Source of the DNA: Mycobacterium sp. IS-3022
GTDB taxonomy: Bacteria > Actinomycetota > Actinomycetes > Mycobacteriales > Mycobacteriaceae
DNA length: 64,000 nt
Assembly (NCBI RefSeq): GCF_001500065.1
Contig: NZ_LQIN01000002.1
Span: 124,001 to 188,000, forward strand
Direction of reading: 5' to 3'
Made by a program: the position numbers and the translations under genes. This document shows positions 7,913-17,507 of the stretch, one piece after another. The notes beneath the pieces are model-generated. The model saw only the letters and a program-made list of their open reading frames with translations, made no database searches and was not told where the DNA came from. The first letter of the stretch is position 1; every line of letters starts with the position of its first letter.

Positions 7913-9048
7913 CCGGCACCGACCGCGCGTGCGATGTTGTCGCTCGGCGCCGAGTGGAAGACGTGGCCGCTCCCGTCCGGCAGCACTCGACGCGCGATCA
8001 GGTAATCCGACCCCAGCCAGCCCTGCCTGATGTAGCGGCCGAACCGCAGGAACGTGCCCGGCGCTCCGCTCGCCGCCGGGACGAGCTTCACCTGCTCGAT
8101 ACCGTCCTTGACACCCGCCCCGGTCAACGGCCGGGCCGCCCCCAGACCCCGTGCGATCACGGTCGCCACGTCGTGGCAGAGCCCGGGCATCGAGTTCGTC
8201 GGTCGACGACCGTAGCGTGTCTCGAACCGGTCCAGGAAGGCCTGGCCGACGAGGTTGCGCTCGTCGTAGCTGTCCAACCCGATCCAACCGCGCAGTTGCC
8301 GCATCCATTCGGCGTTGATGTGCGCCATCTCGAAGGCGGTGGTGGTGTAGCGCGGCGGATCCCAGCCGGCGGCGAGCAGTGCATCCGAGAAACCCCACAA
8401 TCCGTGACCGAAACCGACATGCACGAGGGCGTCGGGTTCGGCCGCGCGCAGTTCGGCGACCGCCGCCGCCTTGTCGGCTTCTACCTGAGGAATGGCCACA
8501 ACGGTCACGACCTTCAAACCCGCGGCGGAGTAAGCCTTTTCGGCGAAGGCGAGATACTCCTTGCCGATCAGCGATTCTTCATAGGCGATGGCGAGCCGCG
8601 ACCTTCCGTCACCGAGCAACACCGCGGCCAGCATCACCGGCTCCTCGGGCATCGACCCGTTGTTGAGGGCGAACGTCCACTCGCCCAAGGCGCCCTCTGA
8701 CCCCGACAAGATGATGTTGGGAAGCTTGGCCACCCGGTCGGCATGCGCGGTCAGCGGCACGGCGTTGTCGGAGATGTATGGACCGAAGATCGCCAGGCAG
8801 CCTTCGGCGACCAACTCGTCGTATCCGCGTTCGACGGCGTGGTACGTGCCGTTGGGCAGGCCGACGACGTGGCGCTGAACCACCTCGATCGGCCGGTCGA
8901 CAACGCCGGCCGCGACCGCTTCGTCGAAAACCAGCCGCAGTGTGTCCAGCGTGTCGTCATCGGTTCCGGTTCTGGTCGGATAGTCGTTGAGCAGGCCGAC
9001 TTTCAGCGGGGCCACCGAACCAAAGGCGCGGGCACGTTCGTCTGCCAT
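7909..9048 (-). CDS. branched-chain amino acid-type periplasmic-binding-fold protein lacking a signal peptide
   Basis: Protein of 379 residues with the type I periplasmic-binding fold of the Leu/Ile/Val-binding and AmiC families. Recognisable segments are LKVGLLNDYPTRTG at the first strand, FGPYISDNAVPL, a central LAIAYEESLIGKEY strand-helix and an ALVHVGFGHGLWG strand. No transmembrane or lipoprotein signal precedes the domain from the ATG at 9048; an upstream extension to 9081 adds only 11 residues and no clear signal. No permease or ATPase genes are near. A cytoplasmic ligand sensor, as AmiC is for AmiR, is a reasonable alternative to transport. It is divergent from the TetR gene at 9089. 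Confidence 0.78.
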   Translation of the reverse strand: MADERARAFGSVAPLKVGLLNDYPTRTGTDDDTLDTLRLVFDEAVAAGVVDRPIEVVQRHVVGLPNGTYHAVERGYDELVAEGCLAIFGPYISDNAVPLTAHADRVAKLPNIILSGSEGALGEWTFALNNGSMPEEPVMLAAVLLGDGRSRLAIAYEESLIGKEYLAFAEKAYSAAGLKVVTVVAIPQVEADKAAAVAELRAAEPDALVHVGFGHGLWGFSDALLAAGWDPPRYTTTAFEMAHINAEWMRQLRGWIGLDSYDERNLVGQAFLDRFETRYGRRPTNSMPGLCHDVATVIARGLGAARPLTGAGVKDGIEQVKLVPAASGAPGTFLRFGRYIRQGWLGSDYLIARRVLPDGSGHVFHSAPSDNIARAVGAG

Positions 9049-9052
9049 ACCT

Positions 9053-9090
9053 GCAACATACAAGATGAATGTTGCTAGCATTCACAACAT
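9053..9090. promoter_or_regulatory. cluster of three alternating GCAACAT half-sites
   Basis: GCAACAT at 9053-9059 and ATGTTGC at 9069-9075 make a perfect 7-9-7 inverted repeat. CAACAT recurs at 9085-9090, so ATGTTG (9069-9074) also pairs with it. The array fills the 40-bp space between the divergent solute-binding-like gene (start 9048) and the TetR gene (start 9089), and touches the TetR ATG. It is a probable operator for that TetR protein. Confidence 0.55.
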
Positions 9091-9721
9091 GGCCAGACGT
9101 GGCGGGACGGACTCCGAGCGGCGGGCACGCGGCGACCAGACCCGACGTGACCTCATCGACGCCGGCCGTGCCCTATTCGTAGAGAAGGGGTACTTCAACA
9201 CCAGCATCGGCGACCTGGTCACCACCTCGGGCGTCGGCACCCGCGGCGCCTTCTATCACCACTTCAAAGACAAGGCCGAGCTTTTCCGAGCGGTGTTCGT
9301 AGAGGTGGAGCGCGATCTCACATTGCGATCGTTAGCCTCCCCGCCATCCGGTACCGACTCGTGGGAGCGGCTTTGCGCGGGACTGCACGGCTTCCTCGAG
9401 TCGGCACTGGAGCCCGAGGTACAACGCATCATGCTGCTCGACGGCCCCGTCGTGCTCGGCTGGCAGGCCTTGCGCGCGATCCAGGAGGGCAACAGCATCG
9501 CGCTGATCAACGAGATGGTCCGCAATGCCATCGCCGAGGGCGTCATCGACGACCTGCCAGTCACCGAGTTGACACACATGCTGGTAGCAGCGCTCGAGGA
9601 GGGCGCGGTCCTGGTCGCGCACGCCAGAAGTCCGGCCAGGGCGCGTGCTCGAGCGGCGAAAATACTCGACCGGCTGCTGCTCAGCTTCGCCACAGAACCC
9701 CGAAAAGTGCTAAGGCGGTAG
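9089..9721 (+). CDS. TetR/AcrR family transcriptional regulator
   Basis: Repressor of 210 residues. The N-terminal helix-turn-helix domain (about residues 18-65) reads TRRDLIDAGRALF, then SIGDLVTTSGVGTRGAFYHHF, a textbook TetR recognition helix. The remaining residues are the ligand-binding all-helical domain. The frame is open upstream, but the ATG at 9089 gives a normal N-terminus (MARRGG) and sits at the edge of the GCAACAT half-site array, suggesting autoregulation and control of the divergent gene at 7909. It may also govern the neighbouring catabolic operon starting at 9841. Confidence 0.92.
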   Translation: MARRGGTDSERRARGDQTRRDLIDAGRALFVEKGYFNTSIGDLVTTSGVGTRGAFYHHFKDKAELFRAVFVEVERDLTLRSLASPPSGTDSWERLCAGLHGFLESALEPEVQRIMLLDGPVVLGWQALRAIQEGNSIALINEMVRNAIAEGVIDDLPVTELTHMLVAALEEGAVLVAHARSPARARARAAKILDRLLLSFATEPRKVLRR

Positions 9722-9840
9722 CACTTTGCCGCGCCTCGGATGGTCGCCACTACTATGCGGAAATGTATGTTTACGCTTTCTGATTATCTCTCCTCTCTGA
9801 ACCTGATAATGTGTCTTCGCCCGCTTCCCAAGGAGATCTG

Positions 9841-10629
9841 ATGCCAGACGCGCCGCCACTGCGAGTTGCAGTCGTCGGAGCGTCGGCGGGTTTGGGCCGG
9901 TGCATCGGAATGGGCCTGGCGAAGAGGGGTGCGCGTGTCGCCTTCCTGGCCCGGCGGCATGATCGCTTGGTCAACGCCGCCGAGGAAGCGGGCAACGGTG
10001 CGACGGCGGTCGCCTGCGATGTCACCGACGGAGATGCCTGCCAGCGGGCCATGGCAGAGGTCGTCGAGCAGTTTGGCGGTGTGGATGCGCTCGTCTACAC
10101 CACCGGTGTCGGCGTCCTCGCACCCCTCACCGAAGTGACCGCCGAGCAGTGGGCAAAGCTGTTCGCCACCAACGTCACCGGGGCCTCGCTCATCACCGCG
10201 GCGGCGGCACCGCACCTGGCCGCGGCAGCCGGTTCGGCGGTCTACCTGTCGTCGCTGAGCGCGTCGTACTCGACGCCGTGGCCGTTGCTCGGCGCCTACG
10301 CGGTATCCAAGGCGGCCCTGGACAAGCTTGTCGAGGCCTGGCGCATCGAACATCCCAACATCGGCTTCACCAGGCTCGCGGTCGGTGACTGCTTCGGCGG
10401 TGAAGGCGACTCGCAGACGGAGTTCAACAAGACCTGGGATCCCGAGGCGATGGAGAACGCCATCCGGTACTGGATGGAGCACGGCTACATGCAGGGCGGG
10501 CTCGTCGAGGCTGAGCACCTCGTCGAGACGGTGCACTCAGTACTCGCCTGCGGCAACAGCAGTTTCATCCCCTATCTGACATTGGCTCCTCGACCGTCGG
10601 GCGCGGTGGCCGAACTTCGACAGTGGTGA
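9841..10629 (+). CDS. SDR family oxidoreductase
   Basis: SDR of 262 residues with GASAGLG cofactor loop, YLSSLSAS serine strand and catalytic YAVSK. An AAGGAG ribosome site (about 9829-9834) decides the ATG at 9841 over the upstream GTG at 9811. It is the first gene of a three-gene run: 10 bp to the aldehyde dehydrogenase, then direct abutment to the alcohol dehydrogenase. The set suggests stepwise oxidation of an alcohol through aldehyde to acid, with the SDR acting on a ring or secondary alcohol. The 119-bp leader contains ATTATC/GATAAT inverted arms at 9783-9788 and 9805-9810. Confidence 0.86.
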   Translation: MPDAPPLRVAVVGASAGLGRCIGMGLAKRGARVAFLARRHDRLVNAAEEAGNGATAVACDVTDGDACQRAMAEVVEQFGGVDALVYTTGVGVLAPLTEVTAEQWAKLFATNVTGASLITAAAAPHLAAAAGSAVYLSSLSASYSTPWPLLGAYAVSKAALDKLVEAWRIEHPNIGFTRLAVGDCFGGEGDSQTEFNKTWDPEAMENAIRYWMEHGYMQGGLVEAEHLVETVHSVLACGNSSFIPYLTLAPRPSGAVAELRQW

Positions 10630-10639
10630 GGGGATCTCG

Positions 10640-12112
10640 GTGACACACGAAGCGCGCATGCTCATCGACGGCAAGCTCGTCGAATCCGAAACGGGCCGCC
10701 AGTTCGACAACATCAACCCCGCGACGGAGGAGGTTCTCGGCGGCACCGCCGACGGCACCCGCGCCGACATGGAACGCGCCGTGGCGGCCGCCCGCCATGC
10801 GTTCGACCACACCGATTGGTCACGCAACACCGAGGCCAGGGCCGCTGGACTCCGGCAACTGCAGGCGGCACTGGAGGCCGAACGCGAGGAGATCCGCGGC
10901 GAGCTCATCGCGGAGGCCGGCTGCCCGCTACTGAGCACCTTCGGACCCCAGCTCGACGTGCCGCTCAAGGAGGCCTTGAGTTGGCCGGCCGACATGATCA
11001 GCCAGTTCCCCTGGAAGCGAAGGCTTCCCGACAAAGACGCGTTCGGCATGGGCACCCTCGCCGCACGTGAAGTGTGGAAGGAACCCATCGGGGTCGTCGG
11101 CGTCGTCACGCCGTGGAACTTCCCGCTCGAGATCATCCTCAACAAGATCGGGCCGATTCTGGCCATGGGCAACACGATGGTGCTCAAGCCCGCACCCGAC
11201 ACGCCTTGGAACGCCACCCGCATCGGCCGGATCATCGCCGAGCAGACCGACATCCCGCCGGGGGTGCTCAACATCGTCACCTCCTCGGACCATCTGGTCG
11301 GCGAGGTGCTGTCGACCTCTTCCCTGGTCGACATGGTGGCCTTCACCGGGTCGACGGCGACCGGGCGACGCATCATGAAGGCCGCCGCCGACACCGTGAA
11401 GCCGACGTTCCTGGAACTCGGCGGCAAGTCGGTATACCTGGTGCTCGACGACGACGGGGACATCAGCGCGGCGGTCGGCGGTAGCGCCTTTATCTCGATG
11501 CACGCGGGCCAGGGTTGCGCGATGCCGACACGACTGCTGGTGCCGAACTCCCGCTACGCCGAGGCCGTCGAGATCGTCAAGGTGGCGATGGAGAAGAACA
11601 AGTATGGCGATCCCACCGATCCGTCGGTGCTGCAGGGTCCGCAGGTGTCGAAACGCCAGCAGGACCGGGTGATGGGTTATATCGAGAAGGGCAAGCAGGA
11701 AGGCGCTCGGCTGGTCACCGGCGGCAGTATTCCCAGCCACCCGCCGAAGGGTTTCTTCGTCGAGCCAACGGTTTTCGCCGATGTCGACAACCGGATGACG
11801 ATCGCCCAGGAGGAGATCTTCGGTCCGGTGTTGTCGGTCATCGGGTTCGACGACGACGACGATGCGGTGCGCATCGCGAACGACTCGATCTACGGCTTGT
11901 CGGGCGTGGTGTTCGCCAACGACCTCGACCGGGCGAAGTCCGCCGCAAGTCGGATCCGCACCGGGACCCTGGGGATCAACGGTGGTCTCTGGTACGGCGC
12001 CGACGCCCCGTTCGGCGGCTACAAGCAATCCGGTGTCGGGCGGCAGTGCGGCATCGAAGGCCTGGAGATCTTCACCGAGACCAAGACCGTCGGCTGGCCG
12101 AGGGAGTCGTAG
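10640..12112 (+). CDS. aldehyde dehydrogenase, NAD(P)-dependent
   Basis: Protein of 490 residues, full length for the ALDH superfamily. It oxidises an aldehyde to a carboxylate. Visible elements are the cofactor strand VVTPWNFPLE, the FTGSTATGR loop, general base Glu259 in LELGGKS, nucleophile Cys293 in GQGCAMPTR and the EEIFGPVLSV motif. The GTG start at 10640 follows AGGGGA at suitable spacing. Its TAG stop is directly followed by the alcohol dehydrogenase ATG. Downstream placement after an SDR suggests use of a pathway aldehyde rather than general detoxification. Confidence 0.94.
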   Translation: MTHEARMLIDGKLVESETGRQFDNINPATEEVLGGTADGTRADMERAVAAARHAFDHTDWSRNTEARAAGLRQLQAALEAEREEIRGELIAEAGCPLLSTFGPQLDVPLKEALSWPADMISQFPWKRRLPDKDAFGMGTLAAREVWKEPIGVVGVVTPWNFPLEIILNKIGPILAMGNTMVLKPAPDTPWNATRIGRIIAEQTDIPPGVLNIVTSSDHLVGEVLSTSSLVDMVAFTGSTATGRRIMKAAADTVKPTFLELGGKSVYLVLDDDGDISAAVGGSAFISMHAGQGCAMPTRLLVPNSRYAEAVEIVKVAMEKNKYGDPTDPSVLQGPQVSKRQQDRVMGYIEKGKQEGARLVTGGSIPSHPPKGFFVEPTVFADVDNRMTIAQEEIFGPVLSVIGFDDDDDAVRIANDSIYGLSGVVFANDLDRAKSAASRIRTGTLGINGGLWYGADAPFGGYKQSGVGRQCGIEGLEIFTETKTVGWPRES

Positions 12113-13276
12113 ATGAAATCAAGAGCCGCGGTGTTGCGCGGAGTCGGCATCGACTGGGAAGTCACCGACGTCGAGCTGGATCCGCCGCGCGCCGGCGAGG
12201 TGCTGGTGAAGATGGCCTACGCCGGCATCTGCCACTCCGACGAACACTTCTACACCGGTGACAGCGTGCCGAGCCCCGAGATGGAGGAGATGATGCGGGC
12301 CTCCGGCGTGCCGGTGCCCGAATGGTTTCCGATGCTCGGCGGTCACGAGGGCTCGGGCGTCGTCGAGGACGTCGGACCGGAGGTCAAGACACTCAAACCC
12401 GGTGACCACGTGGCGATCTCATTCCTACCGGCATGCGGCAACTGCCGTTGGTGCGCCACCGGGCACACGTATCTCTGCGACGTCGGCGCCGACATCTACA
12501 GCAAGGCGATGACCACCGACGGCACCTGTAGGCGCCATCTGGGCGACGAGGACCTGATGGCCATGATGCAGGTCGGCACCTTCTCCGAGTACGTCGTCGC
12601 CTCCGAACGCTCCCTGGTCAAGATCCACGACTGGATCCCATTGGAGGCGGCTTCACTGGTGTCCTGCGGCGTGACAACGGGTTTCGGCTCCGGATCGGTG
12701 GCCGCGGGCACCGAGCCCGGTGACACCGTCGTCGTCATCGGCGTCGGCGGAATCGGGATGAACGCCGTACAGGGCGCGAAGGTGGCCGGCGCGAAACACA
12801 TCGTGGCCGTCGACCCCAACGAGTTCAAGCGCGACATCGCACCCACCTTCGGCGCCACGCACACCGCCGTCGACGCGGGCGCCGCACTGGATCTCATCAA
12901 GGAGATCACCTGGGGCGTCATGGCAGACCGCGTCGTGCTGACACCCGGCGTGGTGCCACCGGACCTGGTGATGGTGGCGATGATGCTGCTGCGCAAGGGC
13001 GGCACGTGCGTACTCACCGGCATGGCGAAGGTCAGCGACATGATGGTCCCGCTGATTCTGCCCGACATGGTCAGTTCCTGTAAGACGCTCAAAGGCGTGC
13101 TCTACGGCGAGATGAACCCCCGCGACGCCATGCCGAAACTGTTGTCGATGTACGAAGCGGGCGCCATCAAGCTCGACGAGCTGGTCACCCAGGAGTACAA
13201 GCTCGACGACATCAACGATGCGATGAGAGACCTTCGGGCCGGTAAAAACATTCGTGGCGTAATCGCCTTCGAGTGA
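12113..13276 (+). CDS. zinc-dependent (NDMA-type) alcohol dehydrogenase
   Basis: Medium-chain zinc alcohol dehydrogenase of 387 residues. The catalytic zinc ligand Cys40 is in AGICHSDE, with His in GGHEGSG. The four structural zinc cysteines are in the CGNCRWCATGHTYLC lobe, and the cofactor motif is GVGGIG. The sequence style, with an insert around PSPEMEEMMRASG, resembles the NDMA-dependent alcohol dehydrogenases of actinobacteria, which hold NAD tightly and use mycofactocin for turnover. That subfamily call is from memory of the family. It begins at the base after the ALDH stop and ends a three-gene redox operon. Confidence 0.9.
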   Translation: MKSRAAVLRGVGIDWEVTDVELDPPRAGEVLVKMAYAGICHSDEHFYTGDSVPSPEMEEMMRASGVPVPEWFPMLGGHEGSGVVEDVGPEVKTLKPGDHVAISFLPACGNCRWCATGHTYLCDVGADIYSKAMTTDGTCRRHLGDEDLMAMMQVGTFSEYVVASERSLVKIHDWIPLEAASLVSCGVTTGFGSGSVAAGTEPGDTVVVIGVGGIGMNAVQGAKVAGAKHIVAVDPNEFKRDIAPTFGATHTAVDAGAALDLIKEITWGVMADRVVLTPGVVPPDLVMVAMMLLRKGGTCVLTGMAKVSDMMVPLILPDMVSSCKTLKGVLYGEMNPRDAMPKLLSMYEAGAIKLDELVTQEYKLDDINDAMRDLRAGKNIRGVIAFE

Positions 13277-13346
13277 CTGCGCCTGGTGTCCACGTCTGGC
13301 GCACATGGGCGGCTCTAAGTCACGCCCGTGACCTGCGGTTTCTGAG

Positions 13347-13419
13347 TGGAGCTAAGGGGACTCGAACCCCTGACCCCCACACTGCCAGTGTGGTGCGCTA
13401 CCAGCTGCGCCATAGCCCC
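13347..13419 (-). tRNA. tRNA-Ala (anticodon GGC)
   Basis: A 73-nt cloverleaf on the minus strand. The acceptor stem GGGGCTA pairs with TAGCTCC and contains the G3:U70 pair that identifies alanine tRNAs. The anticodon arm CCACA-CTGGCAG-TGTGG places GGC as anticodon. The T-arm AGGGG-TTCGAGT-CCCCT is intact and the discriminator base is A. CCA is not encoded. It sits alone between the redox operon and the MFS gene. Confidence 0.97.
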
Positions 13420-13474
13420 TGAAGTCGTGCCCATCGAAGTTACACCACCTGCGGGAAGCGCTCAAAATCGCTGG

Positions 13475-14731
13475 TTACGGCACTTCCCCGCCCGCCTCGG
13501 GTCCCAGCGCGCGGGCGGGCGTGTGCACAGCAGGCCGGCCCCGCGTCTCCGGCGCGAACATCCATCCCACCGCTGCGACCATGAGGATCGCCCCGCTGAC
13601 CACGAACGCCCAGCCGAACGACGCGTGCTCGGCGATCTGGCCCACCACCAGCGATCCGATGATCGAACCCAAGTCGGCCATCATCTGGAAGGTTGCCACC
13701 GCGGTCCCGCCACGAGCCTTGCTCCCGACGATGTCGGCCACCGCGGCCTGCTGCGGGGAGACGAAGATGCCCGTCGCCGCACCCGTGACGTACGCCGCCA
13801 CGAGGAAGATCGGCAGCGACGACGTGAAGCCCACCAGGATCGTCGACACCGCGGACACGGTGAGCCCGACGATCAGCAGCTTGCGGCGGCCGATCCGGTC
13901 CGACAGATACCCGCTCGGGATCACCACCGAGACGTTGCCGATCGCGAAGGTCGCCAGCGCCAGGCCGGCGGCGCCTGCGCCATAGCCGAGTCCCTCGACC
14001 ACGAACAGCGGCACCAGCGCGATGCGCAACCCGAACGCGGCCCAACCCGTGCTGAAGTTCGAGAACAATGCCGCGCGGTACGCACGGTGGCGCAGCACCT
14101 GCCGTACCGATACCGCCGGATCCGTCGGCTCCTCGGGCGCCACGATCGTGCTCCCCCGCAGGCTGACGAACACCACGCCCGCGGCGACCAGCAGCGCCGC
14201 CCCGTAGATCACGAACGGGGCCGCGAGGCCGAAACCGGCGGTGAGGCTGCCCAGCACCGGGCCGCCGACCGAACCGACGAGGAAGCCACTGGAGAACAGT
14301 CCGGCGACCCGGCCGCGCGCGTCCGAAGGCGAGATCCGGATCATCAACCCCAGCGACGACACCGTGAACATCGCCGAGCCCAGGCCGCCGATCGAGCGGA
14401 ACGCCAGCAGCTGCCAATACGTCTGCGCGAATGCGCACGCCGCGGTCGACAGCGCGACGATCAGCAGGCCGCTGATGTACACCCGACGCTCCCCCAGGCG
14501 CTGCACCAGCAGCCCGGCCGGCGGTGCGGCGATCAACCGCATCAGCGCGAACGCCGTGATGACGAACGTCGCGGCGCTGATGCTCACTCCGAAGTGGCGG
14601 GCATACTGCGGCAGAACCGGCGCCACCACGCCGTAGCCCAGCGCCACCACCACGTTCGCCCCGACCAGCAGCCAGACCTCTCGCGGCAGCTTCGGCTTGG
14701 ACGCCGTCTCACAGGCGCTCTCGAAGGTCAC
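13475..14731 (-). CDS. major facilitator superfamily (MFS) transporter
   Basis: Integral membrane protein of 418 residues with about 12 hydrophobic segments in two sixes. It has the MFS signature [11 protein letters not shown] between helices of the C-terminal half and a related [13 protein letters not shown] in the first half. DHA1-type drug or metabolite efflux is the likely class. The GTG start (14731) overlaps the phosphoglucomutase stop by GTGA, so it is translationally coupled behind that gene. Specificity cannot be read from sequence. Confidence 0.9.
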   Translation of the reverse strand: MTFESACETASKPKLPREVWLLVGANVVVALGYGVVAPVLPQYARHFGVSISAATFVITAFALMRLIAAPPAGLLVQRLGERRVYISGLLIVALSTAACAFAQTYWQLLAFRSIGGLGSAMFTVSSLGLMIRISPSDARGRVAGLFSSGFLVGSVGGPVLGSLTAGFGLAAPFVIYGAALLVAAGVVFVSLRGSTIVAPEEPTDPAVSVRQVLRHRAYRAALFSNFSTGWAAFGLRIALVPLFVVEGLGYGAGAAGLALATFAIGNVSVVIPSGYLSDRIGRRKLLIVGLTVSAVSTILVGFTSSLPIFLVAAYVTGAATGIFVSPQQAAVADIVGSKARGGTAVATFQMMADLGSIIGSLVVGQIAEHASFGWAFVVSGAILMVAAVGWMFAPETRGRPAVHTPARALGPEAGGEVP

Positions 14732-16374
14732 CCAATGACCTTATTGACCACCTCGCGCGCCGCTTCCTGGACCTCCGCCAGGTGCTCTGGACCCTTGAAC
14801 GACTCGGCGTAGATCTTGTACACGTCCTCGGTGCCCGACGGGCGCGCCGCGAACCATGCGTTCTCCGTTGTCACCTTCAGCCCGCCCAACGGCGCGCCGT
14901 TGCCCGGAGCCGTCGTCAGCTTCGCGGTGATCGGCTCGCCCGCCAGTTCGGTCGCCGAGACCTGCTCGGCCGACAGCTTGGCCAGCCGCGCCTTCTGTTC
15001 GCGGTCGGCGGGCGCATCGACGCGGGCATATGTTGGCGCGCCGTACTTCTCGGCCAGCGCGCCGTAGCGCTGCGATGGCGTCTCACCCGTCACCGCGAGA
15101 ATCTCCGAGGCCAGCAGCGCCAGGATGATGCCGTCCTTGTCGGTTGTCCAGACGGACCCGTCGTGCCGCAGGAACGACGCGCCCGCGCTCTCCTCACCGC
15201 CGAAACCGATTGTGCCGTCGAGCAATCCGTCGACGAACCACTTGAAGCCGACCGGCACCTCGACGAGTTTGCGCCCCAGCCCGGCGACCACCCGGTCGAT
15301 GATGGACGAGCTGACGGCGGTCTTGCCGACCGCGGTCGACGCCGACCACGACGGTCGGTGTGAGTAGAGATAGTCGATCGCCACCGCGAGATAGTGGTTG
15401 GGGTTGAGCAGGCCGCCGTCGGGGGTGACGATGCCGTGCCGGTCGGAGTCGGCGTCGTTTCCGGTGGCGATCTGGTAGGTGTCGGGGTTGGCGTTGATCG
15501 CCCCGAGCAGGCTGGCCATCGCGTTCGGTGAGCTGCAGTCCATCCGGATCTTGCCGTCGGTGTCCAGCGTCATGAACCGCCATGTCGCGTCGACGAGGGG
15601 GTTGACCACCGTCAGTTCGAGGTTGTGGCGTTCGACGATCGCGGCCCAGTAGTCGACGCTGGCGCCGCCCAGAGGATCCGCGCCGATGCGGATGCCCTCG
15701 GCGCTGATCGCGTGCACGTCGACGACGTTGGGCAGGTCGGCGACGTAGGCGTCGAGGTAGTCGTGGCGCTGGGCGGTCTGCATCGCGCGGCCCAGCGGCA
15801 TCCGTTTGATGCCTTTGAGCCCGCCCTGTAGCAGCTCGTTGGCCCGTCGGGCGATCGCACCGGTGGCATCGGTGTCGGCGGGCCCGCCGTGGGGCGGGTT
15901 GTACTTGAAGCCACCGTCGCGCGGCGGGTTGTGCGACGGCGTGACGACGATCCCGTCGGCAAGATCGCCGTCACGGCCCTGGTTGAACGTCAGGATCGCG
16001 TGGCTGACCGCCGGAGTCGGCGTGTATCGGTCTGCCGAATCGATCATGGCCACAACGTCATTGGCGGCCAGCACCTCCAACGCGGTAGCCCAGGCCGGTT
16101 CCGAGAGGGCATGGGTGTCGCGCCCGATGAACAAGGGTCCGGTGGTGCGCTGCGCGGCGCGGTATTCGACGATGGCCTGCGTGGTGGCCAGGATGTGCGC
16201 CTCGTTGAACGCTGCGTCGAGGCTCGACCCGCGGTGTCCGGACGTGCCGAACACCACTTGCTGATCGACGTTGTCGGGATCGGGTTCGCGGGTGTAGTAC
16301 GCGGTCACCACCTGGGCGACGTCGATGAGGTCCTCGGGCTGCGCCGGCTGACCGGCGCGGGGGTTGGCCGCCAT
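14728..16374 (-). CDS. pgm: phosphoglucomutase, alpha-D-glucose specific
   Basis: Interconverts glucose-1-phosphate and glucose-6-phosphate, feeding glycogen, trehalose and cell-wall sugar nucleotides. The protein has 548 residues from the ATG at 16374 (MAANPRAGQ). It shows [11 protein letters not shown] near the N-terminus, the phosphoserine loop [12 protein letters not shown], a metal-binding DADSDRHG and the sugar-phosphate loop GFGGEESAG, with a C-terminal [15 protein letters not shown] phosphate-binding motif. Divergent placement from crcB genes matches the M. tuberculosis order pgmA-crcB-crcB. Confidence 0.96.
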   Translation of the reverse strand: MAANPRAGQPAQPEDLIDVAQVVTAYYTREPDPDNVDQQVVFGTSGHRGSSLDAAFNEAHILATTQAIVEYRAAQRTTGPLFIGRDTHALSEPAWATALEVLAANDVVAMIDSADRYTPTPAVSHAILTFNQGRDGDLADGIVVTPSHNPPRDGGFKYNPPHGGPADTDATGAIARRANELLQGGLKGIKRMPLGRAMQTAQRHDYLDAYVADLPNVVDVHAISAEGIRIGADPLGGASVDYWAAIVERHNLELTVVNPLVDATWRFMTLDTDGKIRMDCSSPNAMASLLGAINANPDTYQIATGNDADSDRHGIVTPDGGLLNPNHYLAVAIDYLYSHRPSWSASTAVGKTAVSSSIIDRVVAGLGRKLVEVPVGFKWFVDGLLDGTIGFGGEESAGASFLRHDGSVWTTDKDGIILALLASEILAVTGETPSQRYGALAEKYGAPTYARVDAPADREQKARLAKLSAEQVSATELAGEPITAKLTTAPGNGAPLGGLKVTTENAWFAARPSGTEDVYKIYAESFKGPEHLAEVQEAAREVVNKVIG

Positions 16375-16438
16375 GCACCCGATTGTCCTCCACCGCGGGA
16401 CGCGACGTGCGATGAGCTGCCCGACCATACTGACCCTT

Positions 16439-16810
16439 GTGCGTGGTTACGACGGCCGTGAACTCCTGGCTGTGTTCGTCGGCGGCGCGCTGGGCACCGT
16501 CGCGCGCGCGGCGGTCGAGACGCTCGCCGCGCCGGAACCCGGGCACTGGCCATGGCCCACCTTCGCGGTCAACATCGTCGGCGCGTTCGTGTTGGGCTAC
16601 GTGGCCACCCGGCTGCCCGAGGACAGTTACCGCCGCCCGCTGCTGGGTACCGGGCTGTGCGGCGGACTGACCACGTTCTCCACCATGCAGGTCGAAATGC
16701 TCAGGATGATCGAGCGCGAGCATTTCGGATTGGCGGTCGGCTACGCCGCCGCGAGCATCACCGCGGGGCTGGTCGTGGCCTGGTTGGGTTCGAAATGGGC
16801 ACGACGATGA
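16439..16810 (+). CDS. crcB: CrcB/Fluc fluoride channel subunit 1
   Basis: Small four-helix membrane protein of 123 residues that with its partner forms a dual-topology fluoride-export channel. It carries the family motifs [16 protein letters not shown] and [15 protein letters not shown], the last with the central TTFST segment. GTG 16439 ([13 protein letters not shown]) matches the usual short N-terminus; ATG 16412 is an alternative that overlaps nothing. Its stop overlaps the next gene's start by ATGA, so the two subunits are made together, as expected for a heterodimeric pair. Confidence 0.92.
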   Translation: MRGYDGRELLAVFVGGALGTVARAAVETLAAPEPGHWPWPTFAVNIVGAFVLGYVATRLPEDSYRRPLLGTGLCGGLTTFSTMQVEMLRMIEREHFGLAVGYAAASITAGLVVAWLGSKWARR

Positions 16811-17172
16811 CCGTCGCGGTGTGGCTGGGCGTCGCGGTCCTCGGCGGGCTCGGGGCGGTGTTGCGCTTCTTCGTCGACCGCGCGGTGGCGCGCCGCCTGA
16901 CCGGGGCCTTCCCGTCCGGAATCTTCGTCGTCAACATCTCCGGCGCGCTGGTCCTCGGCCTGTTCGCCGGCCTCGACCTCGGGCCCGATGTCGCGTTGCT
17001 GGCCGGCGTCGGACTCGTCGGCGCTTACACCACGTTCTCGACCTGGATGCTGCAGACCCTCGAGCTCGGCGCGGAACGCCGACCGGGCCTCGCGGTGGCC
17101 AATATCCTCCTGAGCCTCGCGCTGGGCCTGGCGGCGGCCGCCGCCGGCTGGTGGATCGGTGCGCGGCTGTGA
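16807..17172 (+). CDS. crcB: CrcB/Fluc fluoride channel subunit 2
   Basis: Four-helix membrane protein of 121 residues with [22 protein letters not shown] and [15 protein letters not shown], the same motif order as the preceding gene. Two adjacent, diverged crcB copies usually build an antiparallel heterodimer that exports fluoride. The ATG at 16807 overlaps the upstream TGA (ATGA). No fluoride riboswitch was recognised ahead of the pair; the upstream space is only about 60 bp and lies against the pgm start. Confidence 0.93.
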   Translation: MTVAVWLGVAVLGGLGAVLRFFVDRAVARRLTGAFPSGIFVVNISGALVLGLFAGLDLGPDVALLAGVGLVGAYTTFSTWMLQTLELGAERRPGLAVANILLSLALGLAAAAAGWWIGARL

Positions 17173-17192
17173 AAACGCCCACGGGACTGCAC

Positions 17193-17213
17193 GGTAAGCC
17201 TAGCCTTACCTGA
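17193..17213 (+). promoter_or_regulatory. IdeR-type iron box upstream of mbtL
   Basis: GGTAAGcCTAGcCTTACC (17193-17210) is symmetric except at one pair. The 19-mer from 17195 to 17213 matches 13 of 19 positions of the IdeR consensus TTAGGTTAGGCTAACCTAA. It lies 25-45 bp before the mbtL start, where iron-loaded IdeR would block transcription. Mycobactin genes are established IdeR targets. Confidence 0.82.
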
Positions 17214-17237
17214 GTCGACGTAGTACCGTCGCTGGCC

Positions 17238-17507
17238 GTGAACCCGTCTACTCCAGAAGCCGTCAGCGTTGCGCTCGCCGAGATCCTGCGCGACGACATG
17301 AACGTCGATGTTCGACGAGTCACCCGTGACTCCCGACTGATCGACGACGTCGGTCTCGACTCGGTCGCGTTCGCGGTCGGGATGGTGGCGATCGAGGATC
17401 GGCTGGGCGTTGCGCTGAGCGAAGAGGACCTGCTCAGCTGCGACACCGTTGGCGATCTGGAAGCGGCCATCCTGGCCAAAGCGGTTGCCGCACCGACAAA
17501 CTCGTGA
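17238..17507 (+). CDS. mbtL: mycobactin acyl carrier protein MbtL
   Basis: Acyl carrier protein of 89 residues. It carries the mycobactin lipid chain as a phosphopantetheine thioester on Ser42 in VGLDSVAF. Acidic helices around IEDRLGVALSEED are typical of carrier proteins. The GTG start at 17238 is just downstream of the iron box. It is followed by mbtM with a GTGA overlap, giving the mbtL-mbtM-mbtN order known from M. tuberculosis Rv1344-Rv1346. Its role is to receive a fatty acid activated by MbtM and present it to MbtN and then MbtK. Confidence 0.93.
   Translation: MNPSTPEAVSVALAEILRDDMNVDVRRVTRDSRLIDDVGLDSVAFAVGMVAIEDRLGVALSEEDLLSCDTVGDLEAAILAKAVAAPTNS

Noticed and set aside
13346..14812. 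488-codon plus-strand ORF over the MFS gene and tRNA
   Set aside because: It crosses a tRNA gene and is antisense to a clear transporter.
16375..16438. fluoride riboswitch before crcB
   Set aside because: The space is only about 60 bp and I see no crcB-motif stems or conserved bases.
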